Source of the DNA: Bacteroidetes bacterium SW_11_45_7
Lineage (GTDB): Bacteria; Bacteroidota; Bacteroidia; Chitinophagales; SW-11-45-7
Length of the DNA stretch: 7,695 nt
Direction: 5' to 3'
Assembly (NCBI GenBank): GCA_003022985.1
Contig: PXTV01000093.1
Coordinates: forward strand, 1 to 7,695
Shown: in pieces, positions 1 to 6,389 of the stretch
Position numbering within the stretch: position 1 is the first letter of the stretch
Layout of the letters: every line of letters starts with the position of its first letter
Notes under the pieces: model-generated
Databases searched by the model: none
Seen by the model: only the letters and a program-made list of their open reading frames with translations
Told to the model about the DNA's origin: nothing
Translations under genes and position numbers: made by a program

Positions 1-175
1 AAGGCTCAAAATCGACCCGGACGCGCCAAAAGTTACCCGTGAGCAGCATTTCCCTTGCCGACTCGGCAAAGTTGATCTCGTCCCAGTCGAACAAATGGAC
101 TTGCCCTAGGAAAGGCAGGAACAGAAGCGCCCCAATGAGACCGATAATCGTTAATAAAACGGGCTTCTTCCCCAT
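1..175 (-). CDS. ArnT-like family-39 glycosyltransferase, N-terminal part (cut by left edge)
   Basis: Only the first 58 residues are in the window; the gene continues past the left edge. It starts at an ATG (173-175), 2 bases after the PAP2 stop codon, so the two are almost certainly co-transcribed and perhaps translationally coupled. Residues 5-24 form a hydrophobic membrane helix. A periplasmic loop follows with FDWDE (29-33), then NFAESAREM (35-43) and a TG turn. This D-E plus AE..REM pattern is the first-loop signature of GT-C enzymes of the PMT/ArnT type, where the acidic pair lies at the catalytic site. By family knowledge such proteins are inner-membrane enzymes that move a sugar from a polyprenyl-phosphate carrier onto lipid A, another glycolipid or a protein. 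The substrate cannot be told from this fragment. Family assignment is fairly secure; ArnT activity itself is not claimed. Confidence 0.82.
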   Translation of the reverse strand, partial: MGKKPVLLTIIGLIGALLFLPFLGQVHLFDWDEINFAESAREMLLTGNFWRVRVDFEP

Positions 176-177
176 GG

Positions 178-840
178 TTATCTGAATTTAGGCCCTTGCA
201 ATGAACGAGCGGGCCGGTTACGGTTTTGCCATACCTTCAAAGATGGCAATATCGCAAAAACCATTAGGGTAACAAAAGTACCTACAATGGCACCGCCATA
301 AATATCGATAAAAAAGTGCTGCAGAAGATAAACTCGAGACAGGCCCGTCAGCAAGGCAACGATAAAAAACGCGTAGCCCCATCGCTTATCGGAAACGAGG
401 AGGATCAACGCACAGCAAGTGGCAAACACAATTGTTGTGTGACCTGAGGGAAAGCTGTGGTAAGCGTTAATATATAACCCTGCAACTTTGTCAAGTTGTG
501 CAAACACTTCATTGTCAAAATAGTGTTTAGGGCGCTTGACTTCTTCGAACAAAAAGCATTTACAGAGCTGTGTAGTCAGTGCCGACAACCCTGTGCTGAC
601 GAATAACAAAAGAGCATGTCCAAAGCGGTAAAACAAGAGGCCGATGCAAACCAATAAGGTTGGTATGCCACTTCCCAAGATGGTAATATAAAAGAAAAAT
701 TGATTCCAAATCCAGTTGTACTGATCATTGAACGTGATAAGCACATCTCCCTTAGGTACAGTAAAGATCAAGTAAGCTCCAATACACAAGAAGGCAAAAA
801 ATAGAGCAAAATAGGAGGCATTCTGCTTGAGGGTGTACAT
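178..840 (-). CDS. PAP2-family membrane phosphatase
   Basis: This 220-residue integral membrane protein has the three acid-phosphatase motifs of the PAP2 superfamily. Motif 1 is K94 with R103-P104, motif 2 is PSGH at 131-134, and motif 3 is S168-R169, H175 and D179 (SR-x5-H-x3-D). The two histidines, H134 and H175, are the expected catalytic pair. Hydrophobic helices lie at about 11-28, 47-71, 76-92, 135-150, 156-168 and 183-199. The spacing in motif 1 is K-x8-RP, not the classic K-x6-RP; I recall this longer spacing in other Bacteroidetes members. The family removes phosphate from lipid phosphates or pyrophosphates at the outer face of the inner membrane, for example undecaprenyl pyrophosphate or the lipid A 1-phosphate. 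The substrate is unknown here. It starts with ATG (838-840), 21 bases after the LptF-like gene, and ends 2 bases before an ArnT-like gene, which favours an envelope-lipid role. Confidence 0.9.
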   Translation of the reverse strand: MYTLKQNASYFALFFAFLCIGAYLIFTVPKGDVLITFNDQYNWIWNQFFFYITILGSGIPTLLVCIGLLFYRFGHALLLFVSTGLSALTTQLCKCFLFEEVKRPKHYFDNEVFAQLDKVAGLYINAYHSFPSGHTTIVFATCCALILLVSDKRWGYAFFIVALLTGLSRVYLLQHFFIDIYGGAIVGTFVTLMVFAILPSLKVWQNRNRPARSLQGPKFR

Positions 841-861
841 CGAGAGCTGGTCATTTTCGTT

Positions 862-2337
862 TTATTGCCGGGGATTTTCCTGCTGATCGTCATTGCTTTT
901 CCTGCCAAAGAGTCTGCGTACTACATCGTAATACCATTCCAGATTGAATAGTTGAGAGTCGAGCGTAGCTTTATAGGTCAGAAAAATACTGATTGGCAAT
1001 AAGACCAATGTAGCTAACCACATACCCACAAAGGGTGAAAGGGCTTGTTCCTCGGCCATCTTCTCGCCCGACATCGTAAAAACGTGGTACACAACAAAAA
1101 ATAGAATAGCCATTAACAGTGGCATTCCTATGCCTCCCTTTCTTATAATAGCGCCCATGGGCGCTCCAATGAAGAACAGCACCAAACAGGCAACAGATAA
1201 GGTGAACTTGCGATGCCATTCGTTTTTATGGCGTACGGTAAGACGGTTATTATGACGCATGTCGCGGGCTGCAACCTTAATGTAGCTCTTAGTATTGCGG
1301 GCAAAGGAAAGAGCTCGTTTCATTAATCCGCGTCTGCTACCGGGTGCAAAACGCTTGATAAACGTCCCGCTGTCAGCATTCCAGGCTGGCTGAGTAGCCT
1401 GGCGAACATCATTCGCTTGTATTACACTGTCCATGTCAACTTTGTAAAAATGAAAAAAGGACGTTAAGTTTTTTTCTAACTCCTCTTTTTTCTGCTCTTT
1501 CTCCATTGCCAGTGTATCGAGGGCAGCCTCTAACTGGCCCAAATTGAGCATTTCGTAGTGATCCTTGAACAAGCCCTCTTTTGTTCTGCTGAGATTGAAC
1601 TCACTCAGATCGAAGAACTTTTCCCACTTTTCAAATACTGTTGTCACATGTTCGTATTCTTCTTGCTTTGAGCCTTTCTTAACCATTTCTCGATACTGCC
1701 GCCCTTTGAACAAACGCAGGATCAGGTAACGCTCATCCCCGGAAGTATACATCTTGCCCCGATCAGCGATCAAAACATGATTGTTGCCCTGGTCACCGGT
1801 ATGATCGTACACCAGGATATCGTAGATCGTTTGGTTATCGGGCCCCTTATCCCCTACCCAAATACTGTAGCCCTCAATGCCTTTGTAAAAAATCCCTTCC
1901 TTGATGTTGAGTGCCGGTTTTTGTTTACGGATATCGTAAAGAAGAGAGCCGAATTTGAGATTGGCTACGGGCAAAACATGATTCGCAAAAAGGAATGTGC
2001 CTATACTGATCAAGAGAACAGTGCCGATCAGGCCTCTCATGAATTGCAACAGGGAAATGCCGGACGTTTTAACGGCTACTAATTCGTACTGTTCGGCAAA
2101 CTTGCCAAGGGTCATGATAGAGGATAGCAGCACAGCCAAAGGGATAACCATTGGCACAAAGCTGGCTGATGCAAAAAAGAGCAGCTTGAGGATGATGGTC
2201 CACTCAAGCCCTTTGCCTACCAAGTCATCAATATACTTCCACAGGAATTGCATCACGAAAATGAAGAGCGTGATGAAGAACGTGATAAAAAACGGGCCAA
2301 TAAAAGAGCGAACTAAGAGCTTATCGAATTTTTTCAC
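862..2337 (-). CDS. LptF/LptG-family permease (YjgP/YjgQ)
   Basis: This 491-residue protein has the LptF/LptG layout: membrane helices at about 13-33, 50-75 and 100-119, a long periplasmic section, then helices at about 379-397, 404-421 and 437-455. Conserved family stretches are the N-terminal SFIGPF (11-16), ELVAVKTSGIS (85-95) after helix 2, and GAPMGAIIRKGG (391-402) after helix 4. In the Lpt system these permeases pair with the ATPase LptB and lift lipopolysaccharide from the inner membrane onto the periplasmic bridge; no lptB or lptC is in the window. The middle section (about 120-378) is longer than in the roughly 360-residue enterobacterial proteins. It holds the usual beta-rich part and then a charged helical stretch (about 262-295) and a very basic stretch (328-378). 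The start is GTG (2335-2337): upstream in frame there is a TAA at 2350-2352 and no ATG, and MKKFDKL is a typical family N-terminus. LptF versus LptG cannot be decided. Confidence 0.92.
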   Translation of the reverse strand: MKKFDKLLVRSFIGPFFITFFITLFIFVMQFLWKYIDDLVGKGLEWTIILKLLFFASASFVPMVIPLAVLLSSIMTLGKFAEQYELVAVKTSGISLLQFMRGLIGTVLLISIGTFLFANHVLPVANLKFGSLLYDIRKQKPALNIKEGIFYKGIEGYSIWVGDKGPDNQTIYDILVYDHTGDQGNNHVLIADRGKMYTSGDERYLILRLFKGRQYREMVKKGSKQEEYEHVTTVFEKWEKFFDLSEFNLSRTKEGLFKDHYEMLNLGQLEAALDTLAMEKEQKKEELEKNLTSFFHFYKVDMDSVIQANDVRQATQPAWNADSGTFIKRFAPGSRRGLMKRALSFARNTKSYIKVAARDMRHNNRLTVRHKNEWHRKFTLSVACLVLFFIGAPMGAIIRKGGIGMPLLMAILFFVVYHVFTMSGEKMAEEQALSPFVGMWLATLVLLPISIFLTYKATLDSQLFNLEWYYDVVRRLFGRKSNDDQQENPRQ

Positions 2338-2351
2338 GTTATTTGCTCTTT

Positions 2352-2969
2352 ATGGACAGGCAAAGGAATATCGAATTTTCCGATCAGGAGTTGCAATTGA
2401 TGCGGGATGACCAAATCTTCCCGCAAAAGCTCCTAATTACGAAAAAAATCTACGATTTATTATCCGAGCTCTCCCATGAGCTCAAAAACCATACCATCAC
2501 GCAAACCTATCCCTTTCCTAAGGGAACAGACATGACAGCTGGCAAAATTTCCAAGGGCGAAAATTACAAGCAGCAGCCTTATGCCATTCTTGATCTACCC
2601 CGCAAATTCAGCCGCCAGATGATCCTTGCTTACAGAACGATGTTCTGGTGGGGTCATTGTTTTGCCTTTACCCTTCATGTTGCCGGCATCCCCATGAAGA
2701 ACACAATGCAAAAGTTCCTTGCTCATTATGATCACCTGCGTGACAAAAACCTTTATTTCGCCATCAACAGCAATCAATTTGAACACCACTTTGGTGAGGA
2801 TAATTACCGGCTTTTGGACAATCTGGATCATCACACCATCCGCAACCATATTGAGACCAATCAGTACGTCAAAGTGGCTAAGCAGCTGCCGCTGGATCAG
2901 TGGAACAAACTCCAGGAAGAAAGTGTGGCCCATTACGAACTTTTCATGAATGTGATTCGGGAAGCATAG
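2352..2969 (+). CDS. Conserved hypothetical protein, Bacteroidetes family
   Basis: This is the only plus-strand gene, 205 residues from the ATG at 2352. An in-frame TTG at 2343 would add three residues, but the ATG is preferred. There is no signal peptide and no clear membrane helix. The most distinctive part is residues 67-110: KISKGENY, a PYAILDLPRKF segment, then YRTMFWWGHCFAFTLHV. I recognise this GENY...LD.PR...FRT.FWWG...TLH pattern as a conserved but uncharacterised family in Bacteroidetes; no function is known to me. The C-terminal half is rich in histidine and acidic residues (for example HH at 145-146 and DHH at 159-161). Metal binding could be imagined, but no recognised site is present. 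It diverges from the LptF-like gene with 14 bases between start codons and converges on the TPR gene with a 54-base gap. Coding status is well supported; function is unknown. Confidence 0.8.
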   Translation: MDRQRNIEFSDQELQLMRDDQIFPQKLLITKKIYDLLSELSHELKNHTITQTYPFPKGTDMTAGKISKGENYKQQPYAILDLPRKFSRQMILAYRTMFWWGHCFAFTLHVAGIPMKNTMQKFLAHYDHLRDKNLYFAINSNQFEHHFGEDNYRLLDNLDHHTIRNHIETNQYVKVAKQLPLDQWNKLQEESVAHYELFMNVIREA

Positions 2970-3023
2970 ACCATCCGATGGGACGCAGCAACCATCTCTA
3001 CGCCTTTATGTCACTGCCATTGA

Positions 3024-3704
3024 TCAATTGCCACCCCTCCCTCCTATTCGATTGAGTAGTTGCTTTGCCTGCTCATCACCAGGCCTTAGCTTTAGCGCTT
3101 GCTGAAGGTTTTGTCCGGCTTTTTTATGGCGGCCCAGATTCACCTGAGCGGCAGCGATATTGTAGTAACAGTCATAAGAATCGGGATTGATTTGCAAGGC
3201 CTTTTGGTACTGTTGAACCGCCTCTTCATACAAGCCCTGATTGAAAAGCTTGTTCCCGTAATTGAAGTAATTCTGAAATTGATCAGGAGCTATATTGATT
3301 GCTTGTTGATAAGCGGTTTGCATGGAATCGGTTTTTCCTTTACGATGATAAAGATCCCCAAGATCGCGGAAGGCTTGGGCAACCTTGACCGGATGTTTGT
3401 TGCCACGTTGCGCAAGACGCGTGTATTTGCGTAAATGGGTAATCGCACGTCCGGTTTGGCCCAGCTGGTCGTAACCGGCAGCGAGTAACTGATGAGCGTT
3501 GGTAAAACGGGGATCGATGCCAACAGCCTGGCGTAAAAGCGCAACACCCCTTTCGATGGCTTGTTGTTGATTAGCCATTTGATCGGTATTTATGATATAA
3601 TACCGGCCCAGGTTAAAATGCGTCCGGGCATTGTTGGGCGTGTAAGCCAGATCATTTTGGAATAACGTCAGATCGTTCTGCCACGCTTGAACAACTTTTG
3701 CCAA
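3024..3704 (-). CDS. TPR-repeat protein, probable C-terminal half of a split TMTC-like gene
   Basis: The open frame encodes about 226 residues made almost wholly of tetratricopeptide repeats: roughly 27-65, 67-100, 107-141, 142-175 and 176-209. The last two are near-perfect (FNYGNKLFNQGLYEEA... and YYNIAAAQVNLGRHKKA...). The only usable start near the 5' end is a TTG (3702-3704); the frame is closed by TGA at 3717-3719 and the first internal ATG is at residue 43. Residues 8-33 (WQNDLTLFQNDL...PNNARTHFNLG) match the linker that joins the membrane and TPR parts in DUF1736/TMTC-type proteins. The upstream membrane gene lies in another frame and overlaps by 37 bases. The likeliest reading is that this is the C-terminal half of one gene broken by a frame change. 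If translated alone it would have no signal peptide and stay cytoplasmic, whereas the fused protein would probably expose the repeats outside the membrane. Confidence 0.75.
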   Translation of the reverse strand: MAKVVQAWQNDLTLFQNDLAYTPNNARTHFNLGRYYIINTDQMANQQQAIERGVALLRQAVGIDPRFTNAHQLLAAGYDQLGQTGRAITHLRKYTRLAQRGNKHPVKVAQAFRDLGDLYHRKGKTDSMQTAYQQAINIAPDQFQNYFNYGNKLFNQGLYEEAVQQYQKALQINPDSYDCYYNIAAAQVNLGRHKKAGQNLQQALKLRPGDEQAKQLLNRIGGRGGN

Positions 3705-4930
3705 TCCGTTGCCTGCTCAGTTGTCATGAGCTTGTAGGCGCCATAAGCGAGCAAGAGACAGAAGCCGAGCGAAGGAATGAACAGAAATCGTTCGGCAAAT
3801 ACAGCTGACGTGGGCGTGATGATATTAGCCGTCACGGCAATCGTGATAAAGTAAAAGAGGATGGCAAAGCTTACAACAGTACGTCTTGGAAGCTGATAGA
3901 TGCCATAACTGATCAGACCGAGCACACCTAGCAAGGAAAGGATGGCCTGCGGATGAGTCCGGGAAATGACGGGAATTTGATTATAGGAATAATCGTAAAC
4001 AAGCGGATAGGGAAAGATGAGGAGCCGCAAGTGTTGAGCAAAGTTCCCCACCGCAGTAGCGATCCGGTCGCTTTTGTCAGGCGCATATTGAAAATAGCTG
4101 TCGAAAAAGCGGTACTCCTCAACCGGTTCCACGAATTGGGAGCGGATCAGTAAATATACTAGGGCAACAACCAAGAAGGGTAATGCGGCAATAGCCGCTT
4201 GTTTGATGGACGACCGGGCAAACACAAATAGTGTAAGAGGAATGATGGCCAGGAATGTCAGCGCATTTTCCTTGGTGAACAAAGCGAGTGCATAAGCCAG
4301 TAATGAAAAGACGATCCATTTCCACTGCTGTTCTTCCGCAACATAGCGATAGACCCCCCATAGTGTAGTGACCAAAAACAGGAACACCAGCATTTCATCG
4401 CGACCCTTGATATTGGCAACCAACTCCGTATGAAGGGGGTGGACCGTGTAGAGCAGAGCAGCAGTAAACGGAAGAAGAACCGAGTAGCCCTTTAGCCATT
4501 TGGCCAACAGAAAAAACAAGACAACGCACAGACCAGTATAAAAGAGCACATTCAAAAAATGACTCACGGAAGGAGTTTCTCCGAATAACTCGTATTCAAC
4601 AGCATGGGTGATCAGTGGAATTGGCCGGTAAAGGCCGGATTTGGCATTATTATAACCGAAAAAGTGGCCGTTTGTGACCAGATCAGGGATGCCTTCTACA
4701 CCCTGTTGGGTGAAGCGATTCTGCGTGATCACCGCCTTATCATCAAGGGCGTAGCCGTGCCCTAAAGTATTGACGTAACAAAGAAAAGCTATAGCAGCAA
4801 TGATGATAGCATACCAAAGGTGCTGCCGTTCAACAGCAACCGGTGTGGCCTGAGCTCTCCTCTTTTGAGAATTGGCGTGTTGCTGAGGTTTTTTCTGTTG
4901 CTTACGGCCCAATGGAACTGCTCTTTGCAA
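3668..4930 (-). CDS. DUF1736/TMTC-type polytopic membrane protein, N-terminal part of a split gene
   Basis: This 420-residue protein has a basic N-terminus (about 1-36) and about ten hydrophobic helices, at roughly 38-56, 125-145, 150-165, 180-196, 205-218, 224-240, 244-263, 327-346, 351-371 and 384-400. It carries marks of GT-C-fold proteins of the DUF1736/TMTC group: ALDDK (61-65) in the first loop, YRPI (101-104), HPLHTE (164-169), KGRDE (175-179), TKEN (219-222) and ERFLFIPSLG (380-389). Relatives are membrane proteins with a C-terminal TPR region; animal TMTCs are O-mannosyltransferases, but bacterial substrates are unknown. The frame ends 20 residues after the last helix at a TGA (3668-3670), while the TPR part continues in the -1 frame. 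The proposed start is TTG (4928-4930), since TAA at 4937-4939 closes the frame and no ATG occurs before residue 180. It lies 71 bases after der. It may be a pseudogene half; the family is clear, intactness is not. Confidence 0.78.
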   Translation of the reverse strand: MQRAVPLGRKQQKKPQQHANSQKRRAQATPVAVERQHLWYAIIIAAIAFLCYVNTLGHGYALDDKAVITQNRFTQQGVEGIPDLVTNGHFFGYNNAKSGLYRPIPLITHAVEYELFGETPSVSHFLNVLFYTGLCVVLFFLLAKWLKGYSVLLPFTAALLYTVHPLHTELVANIKGRDEMLVFLFLVTTLWGVYRYVAEEQQWKWIVFSLLAYALALFTKENALTFLAIIPLTLFVFARSSIKQAAIAALPFLVVALVYLLIRSQFVEPVEEYRFFDSYFQYAPDKSDRIATAVGNFAQHLRLLIFPYPLVYDYSYNQIPVISRTHPQAILSLLGVLGLISYGIYQLPRRTVVSFAILFYFITIAVTANIITPTSAVFAERFLFIPSLGFCLLLAYGAYKLMTTEQATDWQKLFKRGRTI

Positions 4931-5001
4931 ACCGGATTATCAAAATAAAACCGGGAACAAATAAACCTCAATTTCAATAATGCACCAAAAAGAGAGGCCT
5001 C

Positions 5002-6306
5002 CTACTTCTCCTTGAACACCAAGCTAATGGGCACGCCTGTAAAATTGAACTGCTTGCGGAGCTGGTTTTCGATGTAGTTTTTGTAAGGTTTTTTGACAAG
5101 GTGGGGATAGTTGCAATAGAGCGCAAATGAGGGTGTTTTCGATGGGAGTTGATTGGCGTATTTAACATGGATGGATTTGCCCTTAACTGCTGGCGGCTGC
5201 CGCATTTCAAAAGCTTTCTGGAGCACATTGTTCAAATCTGATGTGCTGATGCGCCTCTTGCGATTCCGGTAAACTTCAATAGCTTTCTCCACCAACTGAT
5301 ACACGCGTTGCTTTTGCGTGGCTGAAATAAACATGACCGGCACATCGGTAAAGGGCGCAATACGCTCATAGATGTCATCCCTGTAGTCCTTCCAGGTATA
5401 GGAGTCCTTCTCGATAACGTCCCACTTGTTAACAGCGATGACAATGCCCTTTTTCTTGCTTTGGGCCAGGCTGAAGATGCTGAGGTCCTGTGCTTCCAGC
5501 CCCGGTGTGGCATCGATCATCAGGATGCTGACATCTGCCTCATCGATTGCCTTGACAGCTCTAATGACAGAGTAATATTCGATATCCTCGTGAACCTTCC
5601 GCTTTTTTCGCAGGCCGGCCGTATCGATCAGGTAAAAGTCCTTGTTATAGAGATTGTACCGGGCATGAACGGCATCACGTGTTGTGCCTGCCACCTCCGT
5701 CACTAAGTTGCGCTCCTCGCCTATCAATGTGTTGATGAGTGATGATTTCCCTACATTTGGCTGCCCTACTATGGCGATACGGGGGATATCCACCTCTTCG
5801 GTGTCCTTGTGTTCCCCCATCCTGTTCACGATCTCATCCAGCAAGTCGCCCGTACCGCTTCCGCTCACGGAGGAAACATTGAACAGTTGGGAGAAGCCAA
5901 GGCTGTAAAACTCGGCCGCCTCTGTTTGGCGCTCGAAATTATCAACCTTGTTCACAACCAAGAGTACATTGTGCTCCTTTTTGCGGAGCATATCGGCAAT
6001 CTGTGAATCGAGGTCGGTAATGCCCGTGGTCACATCAACCATAAAGATGATCAGGTCGGCCTCATCGAGCGCCAACTGCACCTGATCGCGCACGCCTTTT
6101 TCAAACACATCCTCCGAATGGGGCACTAAGCCACCTGTATCGACAATATTGAACTGACGCCCTTGCCAGTCCACTTCATCGTACAGACGGTCCCGCGTTA
6201 CGCCTGACATATCATCGATGATGGCTTTCCGTTGCCCTGTTAAGCGGTTAAAAAATGTTGACTTGCCCACATTGGTGCGCCCTACTATGGCTACTGTAAA
6301 TCCCAT
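5002..6306 (-). CDS. der: Ribosome biogenesis GTPase Der (EngA)
   Basis: Der is an essential GTPase with two tandem G domains that assists late maturation of the 50S ribosomal subunit. This 434-residue copy is full length. G domain 1 shows GRTNVGKS (9-16), GVTRD (35-39), DTGG (56-59) and NKVD (119-122). G domain 2 shows GQPNVGKS (181-188), AGTTRD (206-211), DTAG (228-231), NKWD (293-296) and SAT (328-330). The C-terminal KH-like domain covers about 350-434 and ends with FTGVPISLVF, the usual Der ending. The ATG (6304-6306) gives a methionine immediately before the first beta strand, as is typical. The stop is TAG (5002-5004). It lies 83 bases after era on the same strand and has its own possible -7 box, so it may be transcribed both with era and alone. 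All nucleotide-binding motifs are intact. Confidence 0.97.
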   Translation of the reverse strand: MGFTVAIVGRTNVGKSTFFNRLTGQRKAIIDDMSGVTRDRLYDEVDWQGRQFNIVDTGGLVPHSEDVFEKGVRDQVQLALDEADLIIFMVDVTTGITDLDSQIADMLRKKEHNVLLVVNKVDNFERQTEAAEFYSLGFSQLFNVSSVSGSGTGDLLDEIVNRMGEHKDTEEVDIPRIAIVGQPNVGKSSLINTLIGEERNLVTEVAGTTRDAVHARYNLYNKDFYLIDTAGLRKKRKVHEDIEYYSVIRAVKAIDEADVSILMIDATPGLEAQDLSIFSLAQSKKKGIVIAVNKWDVIEKDSYTWKDYRDDIYERIAPFTDVPVMFISATQKQRVYQLVEKAIEVYRNRKRRISTSDLNNVLQKAFEMRQPPAVKGKSIHVKYANQLPSKTPSFALYCNYPHLVKKPYKNYIENQLRKQFNFTGVPISLVFKEK

Positions 6307-6323
6307 CCTCGCAAATTAAATAG

Positions 6324-6331
6324 CAAAGATA
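6324..6331 (-). promoter_or_regulatory. Possible Bacteroidetes -7 box upstream of der
   Basis: On the minus strand this reads TATCTTTG, an exact match to the Bacteroidetes -7 consensus TAnnTTTG, ending 17 bases before the der ATG. No TTG-type -33 element is visible at the usual 17-23 base distance, so the call is weak. An 8-base match with two free positions can occur by chance in AT-rich intergenic DNA. Confidence 0.35.
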
Positions 6332-6389
6332 AGATTTCCTCAGCCATGGATTCTTAAGGCGCATTAACCGTTTGAGCAGAATGTTGGCC

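Noticed and set aside
1777..2410. Plus-strand open frames opposite the start of the LptF-like gene
   Set aside because: They are antisense to conserved LptF membrane helices and show no family resemblance; the second also overlaps the start of the better-supported plus-strand gene in another frame.
2977..2996. Possible terminator hairpin between the convergent genes (GATGG ... CCATC)
   Set aside because: The stem is only 5 base pairs with a 10-base loop and there is no T-tract on either side.
3671..3716. Programmed -1 frameshift joining the membrane and TPR frames
   Set aside because: The needed shift is -1 and a weak A-AAG site exists (CAA AAG, 3695-3700), but there is no X-XXY-YYZ heptamer, I found no clear stimulatory structure, and the joined product would still lack the membrane segment expected between the two parts.
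4994..5001. Palindrome GAGGCCTC at the end of der
   Set aside because: A perfect 8-base palindrome without a loop cannot form a useful hairpin, and there is no second copy to suggest an operator.
5461..6006. Plus-strand open frames opposite der
   Set aside because: They lie wholly antisense to a full-length, motif-complete Der and their translations resemble no family; they are coding shadows.
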